Assembly: GCA_051252415.1 (NCBI GenBank)
Contig: JBPOGA010000001.1
Coordinates: forward strand, 62,001 to 126,000
Direction: 5' to 3'
DNA length: 64,000 nt
Source: JBPOFY01 sp051252415
GTDB lineage: Bacteria > Verrucomicrobiota > Verrucomicrobiia > Opitutales > Coraliomargaritaceae
Position 1 is the first letter of the stretch, and each line of letters opens with the position of its first letter. The notes under the pieces are model-generated. The model saw nothing but the letters and a program-made list of their open reading frames with translations, made no database searches and had not been told where the DNA came from. The position numbers and the translations under genes are program-made. Positions 48,801 through 55,827 of this stretch are shown piece by piece.

Positions 48801-50413
48801 ATACGAGTGATTTCAGTGAGTACAGGTGTGCCGGCGTCACCGACTATAATCAGGTTATACGTGCCGTGTGGAATCGTAGTAGGTAAGGTTAAACGAGCAC
48901 CGACTGTAGTATTTGCACCCGCATCGATATCGACGACAACCGTTGCACCATCAATAAAGTTTAGAGCCACAGCTGCTGGATCAGCAATATAAGCACTTGG
49001 GCTTAAGTATGCCTCTAGCTCAAAATCAGTATCAATATCAATTTCACCAATATTTTCGAGATCGATGGAAACAATAAACTCACCTCCAGCAACGAGGTTC
49101 GTTATTGGATCCACTCCAGGTCTGGATGGCAATTCTATCGCAGTAATATTAGATACCACGAGATCTGCTTTATAGAGAAGACCGAGATCCACGAAGTCGT
49201 CTTCAAAATCGTAATTACTGCCATTAGTTTGATAGCCTAGGCCAAGCTGGCCGACATCATTCACACCTGTTGTTTTTAATATATCAGGAGAAGATATAAT
49301 AGTGGAAAACATGTCACCTGCGCCTACTGCCAGAATTGTCTGACCAATTTGATCAGGCAACTCGAATGGAGTCCATTTAACACCAGTTTGACTACCAGTG
49401 ACTGCAAAACCCAGTTGGCCTTCAGTATTCAGGCCCCAGCCATATAAGCTGCCATCAGACTTCAGACCTAGTGTGTGTGTGCGGCCAACTGCAACAGTTG
49501 CCCAATCAGAGTCGCTTCCAACACGTGTAGGCTGTTTCGGGACAGGAACACCTGAGCCCAGGCCATCTTGCGAGCCAGCTCCACCACCCCAGACATAGAG
49601 TGCGCCTCCTTGTAATGCGAAGTGCATATCTTCGCCGGAAAATACTTTGGTCCACGCATTGCTCGTTCCAATACGTTGTGGTGTTGTATGCGGAAAATAA
49701 TTCGACCCCGACAGACCTAATTGATAAGTCGGACCATAGCCCCAAGAATGCATAGATCCATCGGTGCGAATGCCCACACCATTGATGATACTAGCTGCAA
49801 TCGAAATATAGCTATTTGATGCATCAAATGCTTGTGGAGACTCATATATATTCAGCGGTGAACCTTCCACACCTGCTTCGATTTGAGTCGATGCCGTCCC
49901 CCCACTCACCAAGGTTTTGTCTAAAATCTCTAAACCAATCTGACCGTAGGTATTATCACCCCACACATAGACTGCGCCTGAAGATAAGCGCGCGATAGAA
50001 AACTCTTCACCACAAGCGACTTCCACCACATTGAATAAGCCGACTTGAACGGGAGTTACTCTGTCAATGATGGTATCATCACCTAACTGGCCACGAGTAT
50101 TTTTACCCCATGCCCACAATGTTCCATCACTCTGAATGGCAAGAACATGAGCATCTGCATACGCAGTCGGAGAAACTGCGACACTGGTCCAGACACCTGA
50201 TGGCTCAACTAATTGAGGGCCAGCAGGGTTGTTTGCGCCATAGACGTATAAGTCTCCAGAAGCATTGACGATCGCGGTAAAATCGTCGCCAGTCGCAATA
50301 ACAGGTGTCTGCTGTCCAAAGACAGTGGACACACATGTTAGAAAACAAATGCAGAAACACAGCAGCATGCTCCGGCTATTTTGTTTAGTTGAATTGGTAT
50401 GTTTAAATTTCAT
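42866..50413 (-). CDS. Giant secreted protein, RCC1-type propeller plus CARDB modules, 2515 aa
   Basis: A signal peptide (hydrophobic core about residues 17-33, then Q-Q) leads to RCC1-type repeats up to about residue 410 ('LWAWGKNTRGQLGDD', 'VYVWGDNTYGQIG', 'LYGWGLNTEGQLG'), expected to form a beta-propeller. From about residue 416 come CARDB-type Ig-like modules (e.g. 'DLVVSNITAIELPSRPGV', 'GEFIVSIDLENIGEIDID'). Three related beta-sandwich modules open with W-F-G/W-V-G at about 993, 1444 and 1874, roughly 440 residues apart. The C-terminal 150 residues ('YLSITFDFQYGVTDLVYTVE' to 'SRFIRVNVSD') resemble the end domain of other verrucomicrobial secreted proteins; no LPXTG or PEP-CTERM anchor is seen. 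The gene begins 47 bp after pilQ and ends at a strong terminator, so it is the last gene of the pil operon. A pilus-linked or surface adhesin role is inferred. Confidence 0.9.
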   Translation of the reverse strand: MKFKHTNSTKQNSRSMLLCFCICFLTCVSTVFGQQTPVIATGDDFTAIVNASGDLYVYGANNPAGPQLVEPSGVWTSVAVSPTAYADAHVLAIQSDGTLWAWGKNTRGQLGDDTIIDRVTPVQVGLFNVVEVACGEEFSIARLSSGAVYVWGDNTYGQIGLEILDKTLVSGGTASTQIEAGVEGSPLNIYESPQAFDASNSYISIAASIINGVGIRTDGSMHSWGYGPTYQLGLSGSNYFPHTTPQRIGTSNAWTKVFSGEDMHFALQGGALYVWGGGAGSQDGLGSGVPVPKQPTRVGSDSDWATVAVGRTHTLGLKSDGSLYGWGLNTEGQLGFAVTGSQTGVKWTPFELPDQIGQTILAVGAGDMFSTIISSPDILKTTGVNDVGQLGLGYQTNGSNYDFEDDFVDLGLLYKADLVVSNITAIELPSRPGVDPITNLVAGGEFIVSIDLENIGEIDIDTDFELEAYLSPSAYIADPAAVALNFIDGATVVVDIDAGANTTVGARLTLPTTIPHGTYNLIIVGDAGTPVLTEITRINNTSSLDGLEFVPDVALSIEVLDPAFTLGETVEVRLTIENVGTWTASADFELAAVLGTTPYFDGLDAQVLAVTTGDVSVTEDLDPGESIDVDLSLLIPFGFPDDEYYMIARADDARVIDEIVLLNNDAVADDLFQVGVDITLPSIIISDPTPTLGADLGATIFIDNLGSRELTEDFVLRAILSTAEDEDLGDEAAIQAAFNDPSVIPLPFAGGSLDLTVTDDIASQGSISLPVIFEFPAELDLGKYRLILCVDPDNTVVEFNETNNCILADEVFEFLPDIVFDDDEGVVLTTPGVYAAGDPMEITINLENAGEGRVPEGAEFDIRIFLSPTTGMNDPGEVDLFEAYTHTVGVGGFAPTDLLQIVLNTNLPLGLTSGDYYIAAIVDIDDSVNEQTELLDETNAVVREDGEANNVYYADYDPLLDVYSTVLSFVGIGLAEAVDLPANIFETDGDGVWFGQLAVFNNDNDAAQSPAISGGESALFRTSFAGPVVIEFDWRSITSSAQNKLAFSMIGGGTGIQNTISGDSGGWQTVTRLVPDGAQAQWEYIEGFDDFDDVVYVDNIIVTDVTDPDLIIDGIQLTDDADVIESGSYVLLRDQLELTVNLRNQGTDTGLENAVLTVYLSTDRTLNRHDGDPGTVEDIIVRQEELVGPFPGGSPAFSGLVIDLPADLPPGDYYVIAYIDDYLDENGAFLPGTTDSNGQIAEFTTATFFGENNNSFVTADPVVSVIGLPDFTVSGLNSDPEYYRIVKPDASANSFDLDFTLSNQGLVSFIGDLNSTVVFSKDPIIDTGDYALLNYTYSGGLTAVGGAPSNEELVTPDKIDFNPNLIEEGYIGERLFLGVIVDPSNSLEELDETNNDTYLLQNDFILSELELVEGLDLAPATIATQNVVIVNDEVAPYDSQMVPWVGQTTQTFDGVDGVTSVIVGNNEISSFSVEMTNNSNGALVSFHWRVSSQNDLLGRDFLSFTVDGVEVVPSIAGTLDGWQEISVVVPSGSHTLTWRYIKDGAFSIGADRGWVDNLRITDLPNLAVTGVTTDPNTVYSPGDSIGTWSVTVENTGIAIAPGTPIDLVVRLLPSKNFAADAGVDLITITDSAGFTAGEVRTYDNVTYGSLLIPDTAVYSQEFYYLGANVDDTLVVIESTEADNANYTSDADIQLGRPDIVIGALGITTASSGHDYNEAAPQILQIVGLSNSGEGTLLAGSSFDITLYASQTNDPALIASSSSHVLTTQTVDVLADVVSGGALPPIVVNVALPYGIAVGDYYVGLSIDSSGDVVEQGPLPSPFRPFDVRDDGEGNNIYFTPSTEFDVVGVTLQEALEDVVAPLNAFTTSGDGTWFGRLNAGDLSTDDDNQTFIDGDGAQSPSLNVGENAVLSLIIDSTSIVTFDWGLDGISGDNVLSLRLNGVEIRSISGDTPITTIDPAVLVPDNSVLEWVYTKGADTTGDAAFVDNVEIAPNTLPDLVLTNIDYTPGTYVLDVAGIIGAPEQKLGTFTLDVTVEAENQGEDLPVNVGAFTEADLEVRLSTDQVYGNADDIVLGSFTQVEGALLESGDLIRFIGGIHLGDNIPEGDYYLISKIDSNDRVAEFSDTNNIFITENRDVTIEARPRLFAYDTDVAGLTSTESAFYTDVMDYDEGILYTPGGTMSVDLSIANIGLDDLIDDDTGVLQSFVNEVYIVAVDRAELAGLVLPASTSDFEEIVGDSLIIDDFSVLADLKGRRDGFPDGDNVDIALELTLPNFARLSSLFADDKGVTDYVYFLRLVIDAPNDILESGIKNVWNNVDINDLVASAADPIVDPYTDTDDGLFSISFGVSSVGDFEALYGVTADPTGTPAEQANFLAYAFNRNPAAGDTAGNQFPGSYGFDAVDGDNYLSITFDFQYGVTDLVYTVEATSDLITWDEVAVINTTATASGFIEGAGSESLLGDGGLIDSDDNIISITDFGSYARITLIDNVSTDDPSGSRFIRVNVSDAVTIETPPGP

Positions 50414-50460
50414 TTTTGGCCTTGGTTAAAGATGAATACGGCAAGTTATATCCTTATGCC

Positions 50461-52293
50461 CTATCGATTGTTACGAGTACGGTTATTTGACCGAACCTCA
50501 TTCTCTTCCTGCATCTTTTCGTATTCCGCAGCCATCTCCTTGCGCTTCTTAAGTTCTTCGTATGTATTGATACGTGCATTACGCGCGAGTTCTTCCTCAT
50601 CAACCGTTGCTTGAACGCGATAGTCTTCGAGTGTGTCTAAAGCTGACTGCTCACTATGATTTAGCTCATAACCTGGCAGCTCACTCGGCACTAGACCCAT
50701 ACGATCAAACACGCGAGGATCGACAACATCCTTATAAGTGCTGCCATCCGGATTGAGCGTCTTCGCTGTAATAAAAATCACCAAATTACGTTGCGCAACT
50801 GTATCAGCCTCACTCCTAAACAAACGTCCTAAACCAGGAATCCCTGATAAAACGGGGACGTTGGTATCGCGATTAATAACTGAATCTTCGACAAGACCAC
50901 CAATAGCTAGTGTAAAACCATCCTTAACCATGATGTTCGTTTCTGTGCGACGACTTTCGATAATTGGAATCTCTGTATTTTCAACAAGTGCAAAACGGTC
51001 TGTGCTAGACACCTCGGGAATGATTTCGAGATTAATGAAGCCAGCAGCATTCACATGTGGTGTGACATCTAGATTGATACCAATATCTTCGTATTCGATA
51101 TCGGTCAATTGACGCTCACCTGTTTGCGCGTTGAAGTCGTATTTAGGCAAGGGATAACGCTCACCGATCGAAATCTTAGCATTCGTGTTATTCAGAGTCA
51201 CGACCGTTGGGTTAGAAACTAGCTTCACATCGTCCTGTGTCTTCAATGCACTCATAATCAATTCGAACTGATCCGCTGAGAACAGCGCAGTGTCTAAACG
51301 AGTGGTTTCAGCAAGTCTAGAAAGTGATTCAGTAACGCCCGTAGACTCACTAAAGCTCAAGCCACTACCCGATGAAAACGATTCATTTTGAGTATCACTA
51401 ATGATTGACTCAGATAAGGCGCCACGACCACGAAACCAATCACGTTCGTAAGGTCCGGCAGTAACATTGTAACTACTCAACGATGCCCAATTCACACCGA
51501 TATTCTTCACATCTGTATTAGTGATTTCGATGAATTTCGATTCAATCATCACTTGATGCGTTGGCTTATCGAGATGTTCAATAATCTCTTGGATACGATT
51601 CATACGAGAAGGGCGCTCAGTAATAACAAGTGCATTACTACGAGCATCCACTTGAATCTGCCCCCCAGCAGCAGTATCGATGAGCGGCGCAACAGAACCC
51701 TGTAGCTCCGAAGCCGTTGCATAATTCACAATAAACACACGTGTATCGACTGGTTCTGCAGTAAGCTCCTCAATGCTTTTAATGCGAATAATGTTTCGGT
51801 CTTCTACGTAAGTAAATCCGAGTTCATCAAGTACCACTTCAAAAACCTGATTCCATGTAACATTGCTCAACTTCAAAGAAGTACGTCCTTGCAATGTTTC
51901 GGGTATAACCAAGTTCAAATCAAACAGATCGGCAACATTACGTAGAATCGTGCGAACATCCTCATCAGGGAAATCAACGGAGATCGTCTCTTCGGAGTTC
52001 ATGACAGGAGCGACGCCCATTTTCTCTTGACCAGGTATCTCTAAAACCACTTCCGTCCCACTGGGCATCTCTGTAGTGACTGATGGGATGCTCGGCACAG
52101 CCTTATCCATCTCCACCCCACCGACTGGAGTCTCGGGAACGACAACAACTGCAGGAATATTAGCTGGTGCTGTGGCATCTTCGATGACAACGACATCTGA
52201 TAAATCTATTTCAGAGGTAGTCGCGACATCCGCCTGAGCCCATAAGACAAATGGCGTTAAAAGTAGAGAGTAGAGGATGTTTTGCTTTTTCAT
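50461..52293 (-). CDS. pilQ: Type IV pilus secretin PilQ-like
   Basis: The 610-residue product has a signal peptide (MKKQNILYSLLLTPFVLWAQ), an STN-type N0 domain ('ISVDFPDEDVRTILRNVADL', about residues 105-125), a secretin short domain ('VNYATASELQGSVAPLIDTA'), and the secretin channel part with 'VPVLSGIPGLGRLFRSE' near residue 490. The C-terminal 90 residues are charged and helical. It would form the outer-membrane pore through which the pilus passes. It follows the P-position gene by 73 bp and precedes the giant protein gene by 47 bp. Compared with E. coli-type GspD it lacks the repeated N-domains, which suits PilQ, but a type II or other secretin cannot be fully excluded. Confidence 0.9.
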   Translation of the reverse strand: MKKQNILYSLLLTPFVLWAQADVATTSEIDLSDVVVIEDATAPANIPAVVVVPETPVGGVEMDKAVPSIPSVTTEMPSGTEVVLEIPGQEKMGVAPVMNSEETISVDFPDEDVRTILRNVADLFDLNLVIPETLQGRTSLKLSNVTWNQVFEVVLDELGFTYVEDRNIIRIKSIEELTAEPVDTRVFIVNYATASELQGSVAPLIDTAAGGQIQVDARSNALVITERPSRMNRIQEIIEHLDKPTHQVMIESKFIEITNTDVKNIGVNWASLSSYNVTAGPYERDWFRGRGALSESIISDTQNESFSSGSGLSFSESTGVTESLSRLAETTRLDTALFSADQFELIMSALKTQDDVKLVSNPTVVTLNNTNAKISIGERYPLPKYDFNAQTGERQLTDIEYEDIGINLDVTPHVNAAGFINLEIIPEVSSTDRFALVENTEIPIIESRRTETNIMVKDGFTLAIGGLVEDSVINRDTNVPVLSGIPGLGRLFRSEADTVAQRNLVIFITAKTLNPDGSTYKDVVDPRVFDRMGLVPSELPGYELNHSEQSALDTLEDYRVQATVDEEELARNARINTYEELKKRKEMAAEYEKMQEENEVRSNNRTRNNR

Positions 52294-52366
52294 AGGACGA
52301 TTGGTTTTACTTAATAGCGTATGTAGTTAGTGATTTTTGTTTAAATTCTTGTTTAAATTAGGGTAA

Positions 52367-52987
52367 TTAAGGGTCTCTCCGGACGGATGTAGACGGCTCG
52401 GAATAAGGAATTGTTAAAGTAGATGCACCTAAACTAAGTGTATAATCGTCGGATGTCACTTCGATTAATTTAACCGTATATGTTTTGTCTGCGTCTTGCG
52501 GAAGATGCGCAGGAAAGGATGCGCCCGCCTCAATGAGGTTTCCACCTTGTAATTGTATATAGTTATTACTGCCTCGAGCTAAAGTGCCACGAACTTGCCT
52601 AGCGAAATTGGCAGCGATCACCTTCAGCACAGATTCGTCGCCGTATATCACCTCTTTCGGGACTTCAATAACTTCCGCTGACTGCTTAATAGTCGTCTGA
52701 TTACTCACCACTTTAGTCCCATCTGCCGTCTGAGTATTCGTAATCTCAGCCTCTACTGGTTCAACTTTACCAAAAAACGGATTCGGCACCTGATCTATTG
52801 TGGCTAATATTGCAGAATCCTTCTCCCCCATATATGCATCAGCTGCAGAGATGACGCTGGCCCGATCACTGACTGAGACCACGACATTCTTCCGAATGCT
52901 TAACGTCACCTTATCCACAGCTGCAGTAACGTTCAGAATGCAAACTACAGTAGTCAGTATGCAAAATATGGGTATTTTATACTTCAT
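52367..52987 (-). CDS. Secreted protein in the PilP position, 206 aa
   Basis: The protein has a signal peptide (MKYKIPIFCILTTVVCILNV, then TAA) and a mature part with a low-complexity region and a beta-rich end ('GNLIEAGASFPAHLPQDADK', 'YTVKLIEVTSDDYTLSLGAS'), resembling the small beta-sandwich of PilP/GspC-type proteins. In pil operons PilP lies between PilO and PilQ and links them across the periplasm; this gene occupies that place, 9 bp after the pilO-like gene. No lipobox is seen, unlike classical PilP lipoproteins. Sequence similarity to PilP is not clear by eye, so the assignment is by position. Confidence 0.6.
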   Translation of the reverse strand: MKYKIPIFCILTTVVCILNVTAAVDKVTLSIRKNVVVSVSDRASVISAADAYMGEKDSAILATIDQVPNPFFGKVEPVEAEITNTQTADGTKVVSNQTTIKQSAEVIEVPKEVIYGDESVLKVIAANFARQVRGTLARGSNNYIQLQGGNLIEAGASFPAHLPQDADKTYTVKLIEVTSDDYTLSLGASTLTIPYSEPSTSVRRDP

Positions 52988-52996
52988 CGGTATGAA

Positions 52997-53557
52997 TTAT
53001 TCTTTGTGAGCCAATACATGCACGCGAAATCTAGCAGACGTGATTTGCTCTGTCGAAGCTCTTTTAGATCCCGAAATTTGAAGTCCTGCCACACGGATAA
53101 ATGGATTATCGGTGTACATTTTATTTAAGAAGTGTAAAATCTCTGAATAGGCAGCCTCGACATTAACCTCAAACATGATCACTGAATGTTGCTTAAGCTC
53201 ATACGGCCCCCCCTTAGAGGTCAACGTATCCAAGCTTGGAAGTTGACTCACGCTAGTGACAGTAACATCGAGTGCATCCTCGTATGCATAGAAAAACCTA
53301 GTGTTTAACGCACTCTGGTCGCGCCTAAACAACCGTTCTTCCAACGGTTCAAGGGTTACATTTAAGTGCTCTAACCCCTGCTCAAGGCCCTGAGAATGCA
53401 ATTTATTTTTCTCAATAAGACGAAGTTGTCCATTTAGATCAGACTCTTGGCTATGAAGTGAATCAATCACACCACCACGCATGAAATGCATAACCACGCA
53501 GACTAAAATGACAAGTCCACAAAAAATGGCTAACGGGTATTCTTTAATTTTATTCAT
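52997..53557 (-). CDS. pilO: PilO-like pilus assembly protein
   Basis: The 186-residue product has an N-terminal membrane helix (about residues 9-25), a coiled-coil stretch ('QESDLNGQLRLIEKNKLHSQ'), and a C-terminal alpha-beta domain ('QHSVIMFEVNVEAAYSEILH'), with 'FIRVAGLQISG' following. This is the layout of PilO, the inner-membrane partner of PilN that links the cytoplasmic PilM to PilP and PilQ. Its position after pilN (14-bp gap) and before the P-position gene (9-bp gap) supports this. Amino-acid identity to known PilO is low by eye. Confidence 0.78.
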   Translation of the reverse strand: MNKIKEYPLAIFCGLVILVCVVMHFMRGGVIDSLHSQESDLNGQLRLIEKNKLHSQGLEQGLEHLNVTLEPLEERLFRRDQSALNTRFFYAYEDALDVTVTSVSQLPSLDTLTSKGGPYELKQHSVIMFEVNVEAAYSEILHFLNKMYTDNPFIRVAGLQISGSKRASTEQITSARFRVHVLAHKE

Positions 53558-53571
53558 AACCGATATAGTGC

Positions 53572-54240
53572 TTAACCTTTAGCGCCCTTCTGGCTTGGCT
53601 CAACTGGCTGAATTAAAGTTCTGATACGAAATGGAAAGATTCCCGTTTTAGAGTCTCTAGCCTGAAGAGATTCTTCAATCATCTTACCCATTCCGTCGTA
53701 CTGAATAATCTCTGACTCTTGAAGCGATTGCTTAAAATCACTTAGGAGGACAGGATCTTCGACTTCACCAGATATATCAATTTCATATTCAAGGTAAATA
53801 CGCTTAACCTGCTTTTTCCCCGCCCCCTCGAACTTCACCTTCTCAACTTCTGTGATTCTGACATCCTTAAAGAGTAGTCCCTCAGGACGAAGCACAGACA
53901 ACTCAATAAGCACTTCGTGGGGAATGATCGGAGAAGAATAAAAACGTTCCAATTCAAGAACATCCTGTGATGCCTCGATAAACTTCTGACTCAACTGCAA
54001 GTTCCGCTTATTCTCAGCAGCGGCAGCTTGAACTTGAGACTTCAGACCTTCAGCGGAAATACGTAGAGTCAACGCACTATACTCATGTTGCCCAATAATG
54101 AACAAAGCCATCAGTGCCCCTAGTGCCACGACGGAATTGATCATGAAGTTTGTGCGAACAACTTTAATGTCTGGCAGTCTAGATGGATCATTAAAATTCG
54201 GCCGCCAATACGGTTGATGGGATTTAGACTGCTTACTCAT
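53572..54240 (-). CDS. pilN: PilN-like pilus assembly protein
   Basis: The 222-residue product has a basic cytoplasmic N-terminus ('PYWRPNFNDPSRLPDIKVVR'), a membrane helix at about residues 33-50, a periplasmic coiled coil ('GLKSQVQAAAAENKRNLQLS') and a beta-rich C-terminal domain. Its start overlaps the pilM stop (ATGA, 54237-54240), which is typical for pilMN. The short N-terminal tail, which in PilN binds PilM, contains an R-P-N-F-N-D-P-S motif that partly resembles the usual I-N-L-L-P motif; the exact one is not seen. Confidence 0.82.
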   Translation of the reverse strand: MSKQSKSHQPYWRPNFNDPSRLPDIKVVRTNFMINSVVALGALMALFIIGQHEYSALTLRISAEGLKSQVQAAAAENKRNLQLSQKFIEASQDVLELERFYSSPIIPHEVLIELSVLRPEGLLFKDVRITEVEKVKFEGAGKKQVKRIYLEYEIDISGEVEDPVLLSDFKQSLQESEIIQYDGMGKMIEESLQARDSKTGIFPFRIRTLIQPVEPSQKGAKG

Positions 54241-55283
54241 CCCGCACTCTCCTCCCTCAATTTAAATTCACCCATTAGGCTAAACAAACCAAGCCATCTA
54301 GAGCCTAAATTCATAACTTCGACCCCATCGTCCAAAGTCACATTAAGGCTGTCAAGCCATGCCTCGAGGTTAGGTTGAACGATATTCAAACCTAAACTGT
54401 CTGCGACAGTTCGAGACACCCAGTTCAAATTCTTAGGCAATACGGATAGAAATACATTCTCAATCGTCTGACCAGTCTGCACTTCATAAAACCCAGTAGT
54501 TGCTTGCAACTCTTTGGTCATACGACGAAGTAACTTACTTCCCATCTCCGCAAAATCGAAAGTATTCGAAAAAAACAGTTTTTTGGCAGATCCTTCATCT
54601 TTAAGCCCCAATTCGCGCTGTAATAAAGGATAGATACTATCCAATCCAAAAGGAACAGGGCGAGACACGTCAACTTGCCCTTTATTTAAAATTGCAATAT
54701 TGGCACTTTTAGAAGTGATTTCAAAACAGAGTATCGGACCACTAATACCGCTATAGCGGGAATAATCTGCCAACCCACCAAGCGTTGTTACAGTGGACAA
54801 CTCTAATCGATCTGGATAAATGCCACACTCAAGGAGTTTGTCTTGCTCTTCTCGAAAGGCTAATTTCGGCGCGCCGCAAAAAACCAATCGTTTAGCTAAG
54901 TTTCTTTCAAAATCGATATCTGAACCATCCCGAGCATCTAAAACGGAAATGTTGTATGCTTCCACATCCACATTAAATTCAGATTGCAGAACGCTGGTTA
55001 AGAATTTCGCATTCTTCACTTTAGATGCTGACTCAGCTTCATAATAGCGAGCAAATCGTTTTTCCGGATACACGCCACAGCGGGACACGAAATAACTGTC
55101 ACCCTTTAAATCCACAAGCTGCTCCAAGAATGCACGCACTTCACCAGCATCTTGGTTTGCCTGAAGGGGCATCTCAGCAATCTCTTCAATAACCATAGGC
55201 AACTTATAACCAGATGTCCTCGCAGCTAATACTGAGAACTCTGATACATCTATGTATAGACCTTTAGACTTTGGCTTTAGCAT
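54237..55283 (-). CDS. pilM: PilM-like cytoplasmic pilus protein
   Basis: The 348-residue product has no signal peptide or membrane helix and starts with 'GLYIDVSEFSVLAAR', an actin/FtsA-like opening strand. Blocks such as 'GPILCFEITSKSANIAILNK' and 'RPVPFGLDSIYPLLQRELGL' sit where PilM has its nucleotide-binding elements, and a C-terminal 'FSLMGEF' helix follows. Key ATP-site residues are not clearly conserved, so binding may be altered. It is the first gene of the pil operon and overlaps pilN by 4 nt. The promoter should lie in the gap at 55284-55592. Confidence 0.78.
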   Translation of the reverse strand: MLKPKSKGLYIDVSEFSVLAARTSGYKLPMVIEEIAEMPLQANQDAGEVRAFLEQLVDLKGDSYFVSRCGVYPEKRFARYYEAESASKVKNAKFLTSVLQSEFNVDVEAYNISVLDARDGSDIDFERNLAKRLVFCGAPKLAFREEQDKLLECGIYPDRLELSTVTTLGGLADYSRYSGISGPILCFEITSKSANIAILNKGQVDVSRPVPFGLDSIYPLLQRELGLKDEGSAKKLFFSNTFDFAEMGSKLLRRMTKELQATTGFYEVQTGQTIENVFLSVLPKNLNWVSRTVADSLGLNIVQPNLEAWLDSLNVTLDDGVEVMNLGSRWLGLFSLMGEFKLREESAG

Positions 55284-55586
55284 ACTGTAGCTAGCGAACT
55301 CACGTGCAAAATAACGAGCTGACTTAAGATTGGGTTAGTATTCAAAATAAGGTAAGGACTAATTGACGTTACACACACAGCAAATTTTCGCCAATCGCAA
55401 GTGCCTGAGCAAGGCTAAAAACCGAGTTTTATAGTAATAGAACCTATAATCAAAAGATATTTACAAGTATATGAAGCAAATCGCGAAAAATGCTAGTCCC
55501 TACCCCCAACGCATCCACTAAGTGAATACACGTAGTGAGTTAAACGATTATACAATCACCCTGGAGCGAACCGCGAACCATCATGC
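55284..55586. other. Upstream region of the pil operon
   Basis: No gene is seen. The region is AT-rich close to pilM and should hold the promoter of pilM through the giant protein gene. A small hairpin-like CACTAAGTGAATACACGTAGTG is split here as CACTA (about 55517) and TAGTG (about 55534). No clear -35/-10 pair stands out. At its right side is a terminator for the small ribosomal-like protein gene. Confidence 0.5.
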
Positions 55587-55618
55587 AAAAAAAAACGGCT
55601 CCAAAATTGGAGCCGTTT
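55587..55618 (-). terminator. Rho-independent terminator of the 31-aa protein gene
   Basis: A 12-bp stem (AAACGGCTCCAA at 55593-55604 with its complement at 55607-55618) with a very small AA loop; on the minus strand it is followed by a run of T residues (complement of the A-run at 55587-55595). It lies 39 bp after the stop of the 31-residue gene. Confidence 0.92.
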
Positions 55619-55657
55619 GATAAAGTGTCTTAACTCAAACACGCCGTTAAACGTGCA

Positions 55658-55753
55658 CTACCAAGTGCGCTTCTTATGACGATTAGACTTCAAACGCTTG
55701 CGACGTTTGTGGTTGTTCATCTTAAGACGACGTTTCTTTTTAAGGTTACCCAT
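55658..55753 (-). CDS. 31-aa AURKAIP1/COX24-type basic protein
   Basis: A 96-bp gene too short for usual ORF searches. Translation of the minus strand from ATG at 55753 gives a 31-residue, extremely basic protein beginning MGNLKKKRRLKMNNHKRRKR and ending in HKKRTW, with the stop at 55658-55660. This is the pattern of the bacterial AURKAIP1/COX24-domain proteins, related to a mitochondrial small-subunit ribosomal protein (mS38) and seen in Verrucomicrobiota, Chlamydiae and Bacteroidota. It likely binds rRNA. Strong support comes from the own terminator 39 bp downstream and from the neighbouring translation genes (pseudouridine synthase, rpsT, trpS). Confidence 0.9.
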   Translation of the reverse strand: MGNLKKKRRLKMNNHKRRKRLKSNRHKKRTW

Positions 55754-55827
55754 GGAAATTGTATGCTAATGTTATTAGTGAAAAGAGGGAAAAAGTCAGA
55801 AAATAGAATGACTGTAAAGTGTTTTCT

